64,000 nt of DNA, from the NCBI GenBank assembly GCA_031400505.1, contig JANNPZ010000003.1:16620-80619 (forward strand), given 5' to 3'. This document shows, piece by piece, positions 1-7,141 of the stretch. Below the pieces are notes generated by a model, which was not told the origin of the DNA, made no database searches, and saw only the letters and a program-made list of their open reading frames with translations. The number at the start of each line of letters is the position of its first letter. The stretch's first letter is position 1. A program made the position numbers and the translations under genes. Origin of the DNA: JAIYDJ01 sp031400505. Its GTDB lineage: Bacteria > Pseudomonadota > Alphaproteobacteria > Rhodobacterales > Rhodobacteraceae.

Positions 1-366
1 TTCGATTATGGCACCGCGATTGACAGCTTTCAGTTCGTCCGCAGTCAGGTAGGCCGAGTTGGTCCGCAATGCATCAAGCAGCGGAACAGACACGAACCCC
101 GATATCGGAGCACCGATGTCGCGCTGGAAGCTTCTGATGGCGTCGCGGGTCTTGACGGAAATCACGCCATCTGCCGGTTCGCTGAGGTACTTGAGCGCGC
201 GCAACCGCCCCTCGACTTCCGCCCGCTGCTCGATGGAAAGCGCTTGGTCAGAGCGGGGCCAGGCAATGCTGGTAAGTATCGATTCGCTGTATCCGGGCGG
301 CGCACAGGCCGACAGCAGGGACAAGCAGGCCAACGTCAAAAATGCACGACAACCGGTATAACCCAT
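1..366 (-). CDS. Peptidoglycan-binding domain lipoprotein (3' end outside window)
   Basis: Seen in sequence: reading from ATG at 364-366 towards base 1 there is an open frame of 122 codons with no stop before the window edge, so the C-terminus is missing. The protein begins MGYTGCRAFL and has a hydrophobic stretch ending in a lipobox (LSAC, Cys at about residue 22), so it should be a lipid-anchored envelope protein. Residues 45-105 match the PG_binding_1 fold, with the usual spacing of EGRLRAL, DGVIS and TRDAIRSFQ. Family knowledge: such domains anchor hydrolases or structural proteins to murein. What lies beyond the domain cannot be seen, so a fused catalytic domain is possible. The next gene, a sulfotransferase, lies on the same strand upstream. 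Confidence 0.75.
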   Translation of the reverse strand, partial: MGYTGCRAFLTLACLSLLSACAPPGYSESILTSIAWPRSDQALSIEQRAEVEGRLRALKYLSEPADGVISVKTRDAIRSFQRDIGAPISGFVSVPLLDALRTNSAYLTADELKAVNRGAIIE

Positions 367-682
367 ATCCGCGTGTCCCCAATAAGTTTAGGCAAACGAA
401 GCACGCGAAGTAACGTTCGGTCAAGATGGCGTGTGAAAAATCGGCCCCTAGGGGCAAGGATGTTACGGAAATTGAACGCGCTCGGGTGCAGAATTTCCTG
501 TGCAGGACCACAGATTACAAAGTTTTCATGACTGGTTTGACCTTGCAAATCGATTACCCCCAAGGCGGCGGGGGCCAAGAACTGACCTGCCCATTGCAAA
601 GCGGCGGATTGCGCCATGCGGCTTCACGGGACAAGACCGACAGGGGCCGGTCTTCGCCGGTCAGTCGAGGCCGGGCATGCCG
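367..682. other. Gene-poor gap, no gene seen
   Basis: This 316-base stretch lies between the lipoprotein start and the sulfotransferase stop. Both strands hold only short open frames without ribosome binding sites or family motifs. A 7-bp inverted repeat (AAGACCG with CGGTCTT, near 632-654) could be a weak transcription end for the sulfotransferase gene, but it has no T-run on the minus strand. The promoter of the lipoprotein gene should lie near 370-440; no clear -35/-10 pair was found. Confidence 0.4.
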
Positions 683-1336
683 CTAGACCGGGTCGAAGCT
701 GTAGCCAAAGCGGTCTATGTCGGACGTGCAATGTCTGGCGACGAGTGCGGCATCAGCGTCGGAATAGTACCCTCTCCAATCCTGTGCCCTTTTGGAGGTG
801 TTCAGCCGTTCCAGAGGGGTAAGGCCAATGCCAAGATGGGTCTCGAACGGGTGAATGTCAGCCTCGATCTGCTCTGCACGCACGTACAGAGTTGCCCTCT
901 CGACCCCGTTCGCGTCCAGCATGTATGAAGCGCTGGAGTTCCAGATCGCCTGATTTGCGTAGGTCATGGGATGATTCAGAAAACTGCTGAAATCCAGAGA
1001 TTTGGCCAGCCGCACCGACGGTATGAGCCAGGTCTGCATCCGAAGGTACGTGTACGAGCTGACAATCCTGTCCCAGGGATTGCGGACCATTGCGAAGGTA
1101 AAGTAATGCTCCAACTCTTCGGGCGGCAACAGCCAGGCAGTGTCCGACAGGGTCGAGTGCTTCCACAAATACCGGCCCGAGCCATCACCTGATTGCCAGG
1201 TTGCATGCGATTTGGGCGAGTTGCCGATCAGGATGTCATCGTCCAAAGCGATGTTGTCCAAGGCAAAGTTGAGCGATGTCCCACCGGTTTTCGGAATGTG
1301 GACAAAGATGTAGCCGCGACGTTGCGAGATGATCAT
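683..1336 (-). CDS. Sulfotransferase family protein
   Basis: This 217-residue protein should move a sulfuryl group from PAPS to an unknown acceptor, probably a glycan. Seen in sequence: the 5'-phosphosulfate loop HIPKTGGTS at residues 13-21 directly after the first beta strand, and the 3'-phosphate site MVRNPWDRIVSSY near residue 83, both hallmarks of the Sulfotransfer_2 (carbohydrate sulfotransferase) group. The length is typical for bacterial members. The protein has no signal peptide and should be cytosolic. No glycosyltransferase or capsule cluster stands beside it, so the acceptor cannot be inferred. Such orphan sulfotransferases are frequent in marine Rhodobacterales. Base composition around it is somewhat more AT-rich than the later operons. 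Confidence 0.85.
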   Translation of the reverse strand: MIISQRRGYIFVHIPKTGGTSLNFALDNIALDDDILIGNSPKSHATWQSGDGSGRYLWKHSTLSDTAWLLPPEELEHYFTFAMVRNPWDRIVSSYTYLRMQTWLIPSVRLAKSLDFSSFLNHPMTYANQAIWNSSASYMLDANGVERATLYVRAEQIEADIHPFETHLGIGLTPLERLNTSKRAQDWRGYYSDADAALVARHCTSDIDRFGYSFDPV

Positions 1337-1691
1337 GACCGGCCTTACCAGGTATGCAAGGCAGGTGATTCACAGATCGGCGCACTCTTTGCGCTGAAGG
1401 CAGAACCGCATACAAACTTGGCGGAACAAGACAGTACCAATTTGACTCCACACACAAAAAAACCCTGGGTTGAGTTTCACATTTCCGCCGAAGCGTGAAG
1501 ATGGGACATAGTCTGTTTCGCGGGTGTGGGTAGTCACGCGCGCCGGCAAACGTCATCACAAGATGACGCCGCACAACGCGAAAACGTGATTTGCTTTGTG
1601 ATCCAAAGGTCGAAACCGCTTTCAGGCGTCAGACCCTTGGGGACGGCTGATCTTGCACCGAGGCTGGCGATTTCTCGCAGCACTATTCCTG
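1337..1691. other. Gene-poor gap, no gene seen
   Basis: This 355-base stretch lies between the start of the sulfotransferase gene and the stop of the lipase-like gene. Only short overlapping open frames occur, none with a ribosome binding site or recognisable product. An A-run (1453-1459) beside AACCC/GGGTT makes a very small possible hairpin followed by a T-run on the minus strand, too short to call a terminator. Confidence 0.4.
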
Positions 1692-2369
1692 TCAGACCGG
1701 GAAGCCGATATTGCGGTAGCCATACTGCTCAAGAGTTTCGATCATTGTCGTCATTTTATGCTGGGTCAACGGATCGCCCTGTCCTTGCAGGTGAACGATC
1801 GGCCCGTAATGCAAACCATAGGCGCTGACCAGATCGCCAGACAAACGATAATTGACGCCAAGTGAGTCGTGAAATGCGGCACCGATGTCGCGCATCGTTT
1901 GCATCGGATGGCGCAGGGCCCCTACTGTCGCCCCCAACACCAGTCGTATTGCCCCCAAGGCTGGCACCACCGAGGCAAGGTTCTGCGACGCGAGCAGTGC
2001 CACGCCGGGCGCATTGAACGACACGAACGGCAACCTGCGCCGATTGCCCACAGTCTGTGCAATCGCACCGCCAAGGGAATGCCCGGTTACAACCACTCCG
2101 TTGCCCGAAGCATGTTGCGCCACGAAATTCTCGGCTTCAGAAAACAAAGACGTGTTGATCCCCAAGCCGATCTTCAGATCCGCAACGACATCCATCTTGT
2201 CACTCGTGCCCTTGAAGGACACCACTGTTTCGCCGCCGCGCGAGAATGCCGCCGCTTGCAAACCGGAACCGTGGTTGGGCAGGAACGCCGTCCTTGCCCA
2301 ACCGGAAACCGAGGGCTGGTCGTCATAAATCGCATTTGCCATAAGGCCATAGTCAAGAATACTCGGCAT
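1692..2369 (-). CDS. Lipase class 3-like alpha/beta hydrolase
   Basis: This 225-residue protein carries the nucleophile elbow GHSLGGA with Ser98, typical of class 3 lipases (triacylglycerol lipase-like). Asp179 in SGDLVSAYG and His204 in LTQHKM fit the acid and base of the triad by order and spacing; this assignment is inference. The N-terminus (DYGLMANAIYDD) resembles the start of the lipase_3 core, so there is no room for a long signal peptide, and the protein may be cytosolic or exported by a non-Sec route. The gene stands alone, with ribosome binding site GGAGAT a few bases before the ATG. The substrate (lipid, polyester or thioester) cannot be read from the sequence. Confidence 0.75.
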   Translation of the reverse strand: MPSILDYGLMANAIYDDQPSVSGWARTAFLPNHGSGLQAAAFSRGGETVVSFKGTSDKMDVVADLKIGLGINTSLFSEAENFVAQHASGNGVVVTGHSLGGAIAQTVGNRRRLPFVSFNAPGVALLASQNLASVVPALGAIRLVLGATVGALRHPMQTMRDIGAAFHDSLGVNYRLSGDLVSAYGLHYGPIVHLQGQGDPLTQHKMTTMIETLEQYGYRNIGFPV

Positions 2370-2802
2370 AAAAATCTCCTCGCGTTGTCGTCAGGAATGG
2401 CCTTGCGCAGATCTTCTGATGGATGCGGACGGCCTGGCGCAGCATCTCAAAAGGGCGTTAATTTCAAGCGATGTTCGCCTGATCCAGCCATTCGATCAAG
2501 GGGCTTTCGCATTGGCTTTCTACCATGCAATCCCGGGTGCCAGATGGAACGCCCGGGGGCGCCGGCCTTGCTCTTGGCTGCTCCCGCTTGGCATGACTGC
2601 CGTGTGGTGTTTACCAGTGAGCCTCGACGGCAGGCCAACCAGTGGCGTAACGTCAAGTCGATCAGGCTTCAGTGGTGGCAGATCCGTGTTTGGCCCCGGC
2701 CGCAATCCCTGCGAAAGGACAGCGGCCGGAGGATCACAGGACAAAACAATTAAACCGCTCGAAATCGCGCCGGGGTCCGGGTGCTTTGCGGCCGGGTTTA
2801 AC
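2370..2802. other. Gap of 433 bases, no gene seen
   Basis: The stretch lies between the start of the lipase-like gene and the stop of ahcY. Open frames of 69-106 codons exist on the minus strand, but they overlap each other in different frames and lack ribosome binding sites and family motifs. GC-rich short inverted repeats near 2770-2800 (CCGG-rich) may end ahcY transcription, but without a T-run this is not a secure terminator. No tRNA or known small RNA was recognised. Confidence 0.4.
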
Positions 2803-4203
2803 TCAATACCGATAGTGTTGCGACTTGAAGGGGCCATCAACCTTGACGCCGATGTAATCGGCCTGGTCCTTGCGCAGTTCCGTCAGTTTGACGCCGATCT
2901 TCTTCAGATGCAGGCGCGCGACCTTTTCATCCAGTTCTTTCGGCAAGATATAGACGCCCGGCGCATATTCGGCGCCTTTGGTCCACAGTTCGATCTGCGC
3001 CAGAACCTGATTGGTAAAGGACGCCGACATGACGAACGAAGGATGCCCCGTCGCGTTGCCCAGGTTCAGCAAACGGCCTTCGGACAGCAGGATGATGCGA
3101 TTGCCGTTCGGCATCTCGATCATGTCCACCTGTTCCTTGATGTTGGTCCATTTGTGGTTCTTCAGCGCTGCGACTTGAATTTCATTGTCGAAATGGCCGA
3201 TGTTGCCGACGATCGCCATGTCCTTCATCTCGCGGATATGCTCGATGCGGATCACGTCGCGGTTCCCGGTGGTGGTGATAAAGATGTCGGCGGATGCGAC
3301 CACATCCTCCAGCAGCACCACTTCGAACCCGTCCATCGCAGCCTGCAGCGCGCAGATCGGATCAACTTCGGTGACCTTCACGCGGGCCCCGGCACCTTGC
3401 AGCGACGCAGCCGAACCCTTGCCCACATCGCCATAACCGCAGACCACGGCGACCTTGCCGGCCATCATCGTGTCGGTCGCGCGGCGAATGCCGTCGACCA
3501 GCGATTCCTTGCAGCCGTATTTGTTGTCGAACTTGGACTTGGTCACGCTGTCATTGACGTTGATCGCCGGGAAGGGCAATTGGCCCTTCTTGTGCAATTC
3601 ATAAAGCCGATGCACGCCAGTCGTGGTTTCTTCGGACACACCTTGAATCGCGGCACGCTGTGCGGTGAACCAACCGGGAGAGGCCTTGAGCCGCTTCTTG
3701 ATCTGGTTAAACAGGCAAACCTCCTCGTCCGAGGTCGGGATCTCGATGATCTCTGTCTCGCCTGCTTCAACCCGCGCGCCGATCAGCACATACATCGTTG
3801 CATCGCCGCCATCGTCGAGGATCATGTTGCACATGCCGCCAATCCCGCCAAACTGGAAGATGCGGTCGGTGTAGTCCCAGTAATCTTCCAGCGTTTCACC
3901 CTTGATGGCGAAAACCGGCGTCCCGCTGGCCGCGATGGCGGCGGCGGCGTGATCTTGCGTCGAGAAGATGTTGCACGAGGCCCAGCGGACATCCGCGCCC
4001 AAGGCCACCAGAGTTTCGATCAGCACCCCGGTCTGGATCGTCATGTGCAACGATCCTGAAATTCGCGCGCCTGCCAATGGCTTGCTTGCGCCGAACTCTT
4101 CACGGCAGGCCATCAAACCCGGCATTTCGGTTTCAGCGATCACCAGTTCCTTGCGACCAAATTCCGCCAGCGCGATATCGCGCACGATGTAGTCTTTTGC
4201 CAT
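2803..4203 (-). CDS. ahcY: Adenosylhomocysteinase (SAH hydrolase)
   Basis: The enzyme splits S-adenosylhomocysteine into adenosine and homocysteine, clearing the inhibitor left by every SAM-dependent methylation. It is cytosolic and tetrameric. Seen in sequence: 466 residues, the usual alphaproteobacterial length; SLHMTIQTGVLIETL near the N-terminus; the catalytic region NVNDSVTKSKFDN with the NAD-contact lysine; the Rossmann loop VVCGYGDVGKG; and the family-typical C-terminus KVDGPFKSQHYRY. Start ATG at 4203 has ribosome binding site GGAGAA. The gene is single, divergent from the small remnant at 4414. Its leader holds a hairpin (4286-4312) that does not match the known SAH riboswitch. Confidence 0.97.
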   Translation of the reverse strand: MAKDYIVRDIALAEFGRKELVIAETEMPGLMACREEFGASKPLAGARISGSLHMTIQTGVLIETLVALGADVRWASCNIFSTQDHAAAAIAASGTPVFAIKGETLEDYWDYTDRIFQFGGIGGMCNMILDDGGDATMYVLIGARVEAGETEIIEIPTSDEEVCLFNQIKKRLKASPGWFTAQRAAIQGVSEETTTGVHRLYELHKKGQLPFPAINVNDSVTKSKFDNKYGCKESLVDGIRRATDTMMAGKVAVVCGYGDVGKGSAASLQGAGARVKVTEVDPICALQAAMDGFEVVLLEDVVASADIFITTTGNRDVIRIEHIREMKDMAIVGNIGHFDNEIQVAALKNHKWTNIKEQVDMIEMPNGNRIILLSEGRLLNLGNATGHPSFVMSASFTNQVLAQIELWTKGAEYAPGVYILPKELDEKVARLHLKKIGVKLTELRKDQADYIGVKVDGPFKSQHYRY

Positions 4204-4285
4204 CGGTCATTCTCCTACCATCCGTTTGGCGTTGCGCATATCATTGGCAGGGTTGCGAGACAATTGCCACGCCTGGGCCTTTGGC

Positions 4286-4312
4286 GGGGATGCGCAAAAG
4301 CCGCATCACCCC
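4286..4312 (-). promoter_or_regulatory. Hairpin in ahcY leader region
   Basis: GGGGATGCG (4286-4294) pairs with CGCATCaCCCC (4302-4312) with one bulged base and a 7-base loop. It lies about 85-110 bases upstream of the ahcY start, so it is either in the 5' leader or at the promoter. It lacks the conserved core of the SAH riboswitch, and has no T-run for a terminator. Confidence 0.3.
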
Positions 4313-4413
4313 ACGAGCCCGGATCCGAAGTGCTGTGATCTGGGTAGGATCAAGGCGGCCCCTGCTGATACGTGACCTGACATACGCACTGCGCAAGTTG
4401 CAGAAGACATTCC

Positions 4414-4614
4414 ATGAACGCGCCGGAAACGACAAAGGCCGCCGTCGCTACCCGCATTGCGTCGGCGCGAGAGACACAGGGCGAGGCCCAGGCGTTTTCC
4501 AGCGTGGGCAAGGTCACCACGCATATCAGCCGGGTCAGTCTTGACAACATCAGCGTAATCTTCGACCGGATGAAGGCAGGCCACTTCGACGGCAGCATCG
4601 TACGGCGCATCTGA
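4414..4614 (+). pseudogene. Remnant of zinc alcohol dehydrogenase C-terminus
   Basis: This 66-codon frame has codon use like a real Rhodobacterales gene (G or C at most third positions). Its last 40 residues, from EAQAFSSVGKV through SLDNISVIFDRM to the end, look like the end of medium-chain (MDR) alcohol dehydrogenases, where a 'G-K-V...I...L..IN..FD.M.AG...GR.V' pattern closes the NAD-binding half. The family is normally 330-350 residues, so the catalytic and Rossmann parts are absent. The first 23 residues look unrelated. Most likely this is the 3' relic of a deleted gene that happens to start with ATG; a small expressed peptide cannot be excluded. Confidence 0.45.
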
Positions 4615-4669
4615 GGCTTGAGAAGTCCGCGCCGTCCCGGCATGTTTGCCCCGGAACCGGGGGGCAGGC

Positions 4670-5269
4670 ATGGCAAAGGTGGCGCGGGCGTGGCAACGCA
4701 TGCTGTCGGGGCGCAGGCTCGATCTGCTGGACCCCACACCGATGGACATCGAGATCGAGGATATCGCCCACGGCTTGGCCTTTGTCGCGCGGTGGAACGG
4801 TCAGACGCGGGGTGATTGGCCATACTCGGTCGCAGAACATTCGTTGCTGGTGGTCGAAATTTTTGCCCGTCTGTCGCCCGTGCAACCTGCGCGGTGGCAT
4901 TTGGCGGCACTTTTGCATGATGCCCCGGAATATGTGATCGGCGACATGATCAGCCCGGTCAAAGCCGCCGTCGGCCCCGCCTATGGCGAGATGGACGCCC
5001 GGCTGGCCGCAGCCGTTCATCTGCGGTTCGGGCTACCTGCGGTCCTGCCTGTTGCCGTCAAGAAGGCTATCAAGGCTGCGGACCGGATCTCGGCCTGGCT
5101 GGAAGCGGTGCAAATCGCCGGATTTTCTGACGTCGAGGCGGATCGTTTGTTTGGCAAGCCCGACGCGAAGCTGTTGACGGGGCTTGAAATCCGTTTGAGG
5201 CCGCCTGCCGTGGTTCGGGCTGATTTCGTGGCGCGGCACGCAGATTTGATGGCCGCCAGCACCGGTTGA
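4670..5269 (+). CDS. HD-domain phosphohydrolase, YfbR-like
   Basis: This is a 199-residue HD superfamily protein of the COG1896 type (relatives of the 5'-nucleotidase YfbR). Seen in sequence: the family-typical opening RMLSGRRLDLLDPTPMDIE, then the metal ligands H in AEHSLLVVE, the HD pair in ALLHDAPEY and a later D in IKAADRISAWLEA. Start ATG at 4670 was chosen because the sequence from MAKVARAW on is collinear with the family; an in-frame TTG at 4646 adds only 8 residues. It is probably cytosolic and acts on nucleotides, but the substrate is not visible. The gene stands alone, followed by a strong hairpin terminator 100 bases downstream. Confidence 0.85.
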   Translation: MAKVARAWQRMLSGRRLDLLDPTPMDIEIEDIAHGLAFVARWNGQTRGDWPYSVAEHSLLVVEIFARLSPVQPARWHLAALLHDAPEYVIGDMISPVKAAVGPAYGEMDARLAAAVHLRFGLPAVLPVAVKKAIKAADRISAWLEAVQIAGFSDVEADRLFGKPDAKLLTGLEIRLRPPAVVRADFVARHADLMAASTG

Positions 5270-5365
5270 GTTGAATGCGTCGGATAGAACGCACAGTCGG
5301 GATCGGTCTATTGCGGTGCGCCAGGCGCGAGATTTGTTCGTCGCGCGCTTTGTGTCGTCGCATCG

Positions 5366-5397
5366 CGGACCGCATCGATCTGCGGTCCGGAAGTTTT
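5366..5397 (+). terminator. Rho-independent terminator
   Basis: CGGACCGCA (5366-5374) and TGCGGTCCG (5381-5389) form a perfect 9-bp stem with a 6-base loop, followed by GAAG and TTTT (5394-5397). It lies between the stop of the HD hydrolase gene and the stop of the convergent H-NS-like gene, so the hairpin may serve both; the T-run is on the plus strand. Confidence 0.6.
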
Positions 5398-5423
5398 CAG
5401 TCTGACATGTCGCGAAGGCCGGG

Positions 5424-5741
5424 TCAGATCGCGAGGTCTTCAGGTTTTTTGCCAGCCTTCATTGCAGCATCAAACCACCGGGGTTTGCGGCCGCGGCCCG
5501 ACCATGTTTCCTTGCTGTCAGCCGGGTTCGCATATTTCGGAACGGCCGGGGTCCGCTTGCGAATTGGTGTCGGTGCGCCGGTCAATTCAGCCAGGGTATA
5601 GCCCAGCGCACGAGCCCTTTCTTCAACTTCGGCAAGGGCTTCCTTCTTCTTGCGGTCTTCGAAAGTCACAATCGCCTTCGCCAACTGGGATTGAAGGTCG
5701 CGTAGTTCTTTTAGCGACAGGCTGTTGATGTTCAAGTCCAC
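5424..5741 (-). CDS. H-NS family histone-like protein
   Basis: A 105-residue nucleoid protein of the H-NS/HvrA family, which binds AT-rich curved DNA and acts as a repressor or architectural factor. Seen in sequence: an N-terminal coiled-coil oligomerisation half (SLKELRDLQSQLAKAIV, then a KKKEALAEVEERA helix) and the C-terminal DNA-binding loop YANPADSKETWSGRGRKPRW. Start is GTG at 5741: AAGGAC lies just upstream, and the frame above it (to 5930) overlaps regA and shows no family match. In Rhodobacter capsulatus HvrA, a family member, tunes photosynthesis genes beside the RegBA system; here the gene is directly downstream of regA on the same strand with its own likely promoter. Confidence 0.9.
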   Translation of the reverse strand: MDLNINSLSLKELRDLQSQLAKAIVTFEDRKKKEALAEVEERARALGYTLAELTGAPTPIRKRTPAVPKYANPADSKETWSGRGRKPRWFDAAMKAGKKPEDLAI

Positions 5742-5773
5742 ATTGAAGTCCTTTTTTTGATTTTGCCAACCCT

Positions 5774-5802
5774 TTGTAATCCGGTTTGACTTGTCAATCA
5801 AG
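5774..5802 (-). promoter_or_regulatory. Likely sigma70 promoter of the H-NS-like gene
   Basis: On the minus strand, TTGATT (5802-5797) is followed after 17 bases by TACAAA (5779-5774), 33 bases before the GTG start. An overlapping TTGACA sits 4 bases further in. The match to -35/-10 is moderate. Confidence 0.4.
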
Positions 5803-5809
5803 AACCCTG

Positions 5810-6364
5810 CTATTTCGGGCCGCGCTTGGCCAGAATCCGCTGAAGCGTGCGCCGGTGCATCGAAAGTCGACGCGCAGTTTCCGAGACGTTGCGCTCGCAC
5901 ATCTCGTAAACCCGCTGAATATGCTCCCATCGAACGCGGTCCGCCGACATCGGGTTTTCAGGTGGCAAAGGCAGGTTTTCACTGTGTTGCAGCAATGCAT
6001 GCATGACGTCATTCGCATCGGCGGGCTTTGAAAGGTAATCGGTCGCGCCAATCTTTACCGCCGCCACAGCGGTTGCAATCGCCCCGTAACCGGTCAAGAC
6101 CACGATCCGGCAATCGGGGCGATGTTCGCGCAACGACTCTACGACATCCAGCCCGTTGCCATCTTCCAACCGCAGGTCGATCACGGCATAGGCCGGCGGG
6201 CGCGTCGTGGCAATCAGCCGACCCGCCGCAACGCTTTCTGCGGTTTCAGGCAAAAACCCGCGCTTTTCCATAGCTTTGGCCAGACGTTTTACAAAGGGCT
6301 CGTCGTCATCGACCAGCAACAGGGTCCGATCAGGACCAATGCCGCCGTGCAGCTCTTCGTTCAT
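5810..6364 (-). CDS. regA: Redox response regulator RegA (PrrA/ActR)
   Basis: RegA is the DNA-binding partner of RegB and controls photosynthesis, respiration, nitrogen and carbon fixation genes in response to redox state. Seen in sequence: 184 residues, exactly the family length; receiver domain with acidic pocket (LVDDDEPF) and phospho-acceptor Asp63 in VIDLRLEDGNGLD; switch Thr in VLTGYG; Lys in SKPAD; and the Fis-type C-terminal helix-turn-helix NVSETARRLSMHRRTLQRIL, which is nearly invariant in the family. It is transcribed away from senC, with RegB divergent, the arrangement known from Rhodobacter. Ribosome binding site AAGGAAA precedes the ATG. Confidence 0.97.
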   Translation of the reverse strand: MNEELHGGIGPDRTLLLVDDDEPFVKRLAKAMEKRGFLPETAESVAAGRLIATTRPPAYAVIDLRLEDGNGLDVVESLREHRPDCRIVVLTGYGAIATAVAAVKIGATDYLSKPADANDVMHALLQHSENLPLPPENPMSADRVRWEHIQRVYEMCERNVSETARRLSMHRRTLQRILAKRGPK

Positions 6365-6432
6365 GGGTTTTTCCTTTTTTCCGGTTCAAACTCAAACCTA
6401 GGTCGCAACCAGCCCAAGGTCAAACGGACCGG

Positions 6433-7047
6433 TCATTGCGCCTTGGCGAAACAGGCTACGCGGTCGGCAATTTCACTTGGCGTGGACTCGCGACGAAAGA
6501 AATCAACGAACCCGACTTCGGGTAAAACCATATAGGTGAAGGTCGAATGATCCATCAGGTAATATTCGTCACCGGTTTCCTGTTTCTTGAAATAGGTGCG
6601 ATAAGCCATTGAAGCCGCCTTGATCTGTTCCGGGGAGCCCGTCAGGCCAATCATCGCGGGGTGCAGGTTTTCGGTGAACTCACGCATCACCTCTGGTGTG
6701 TCGCGCTCGGGGTCGATCGAGATGAAGATCGGGGTCACGTCGTGCCCGCGACTTTGCAACAGGTCCACTGCTTCGGCGTTTCTGGCATTGTCCAGTGGGC
6801 AGACATCGGGGCAAAACGTGTAGCCGAAGTAGACAAGCGAAGGTTTGGTGATGACCTGCGTGTCAGTGACGGCTGCGCCATTTTCATCGACAAGCGTAAA
6901 TGCGCCGCCAATGTCGCCGCCGCCGATGGTGCCGCCTCGGCATTGCGCGAATTGGTCAACCGGGCGCGCGGCGTAAAGTGAATAGCCCGTCCATCCTAGC
7001 AGCGCTGCAACGGCAGCGACGGCGATCCCGGCATAAAGTTTTGTCAT
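6433..7047 (-). CDS. senC: SCO1/SenC copper chaperone
   Basis: SenC (PrrC/SCO1) delivers copper to the CuA or CuB site of cytochrome oxidases and may feed redox state to RegB. Seen in sequence: 204 residues from ATG 7047, an N-terminal membrane anchor (residues 5-26), and the copper site CPDVC with Cys79 and Cys83 followed by the His of MDHSTFTY. The thioredoxin-like fold is recognisable by FISIDPERDTP. Start at 7047 was chosen over the upstream 7104 because AAGGGG lies 8 bases before it. The active face is periplasmic. It sits between regA and regB as in Rhodobacter. Confidence 0.95.
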   Translation of the reverse strand: MTKLYAGIAVAAVAALLGWTGYSLYAARPVDQFAQCRGGTIGGGDIGGAFTLVDENGAAVTDTQVITKPSLVYFGYTFCPDVCPLDNARNAEAVDLLQSRGHDVTPIFISIDPERDTPEVMREFTENLHPAMIGLTGSPEQIKAASMAYRTYFKKQETGDEYYLMDHSTFTYMVLPEVGFVDFFRRESTPSEIADRVACFAKAQ

Positions 7048-7141
7048 CTCGTTACCCCTTGTCCCTGATCTTGCATTGATCAACCAGAACGCCACAACTA
7101 TCAATGCGGGGTGTGCACCTCACACGATCACAAGGCCTTGC

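Noticed and set aside
2419..4059. 546-codon open frame opposite ahcY
   Set aside because: It lies wholly antisense to a certain ahcY, has a composition of a mirrored frame (His/Arg/Asp-rich) and no family motif.
4204..4413. SAH riboswitch upstream of ahcY
   Set aside because: The conserved core of the SAH aptamer could not be found; only an unrelated hairpin is present.
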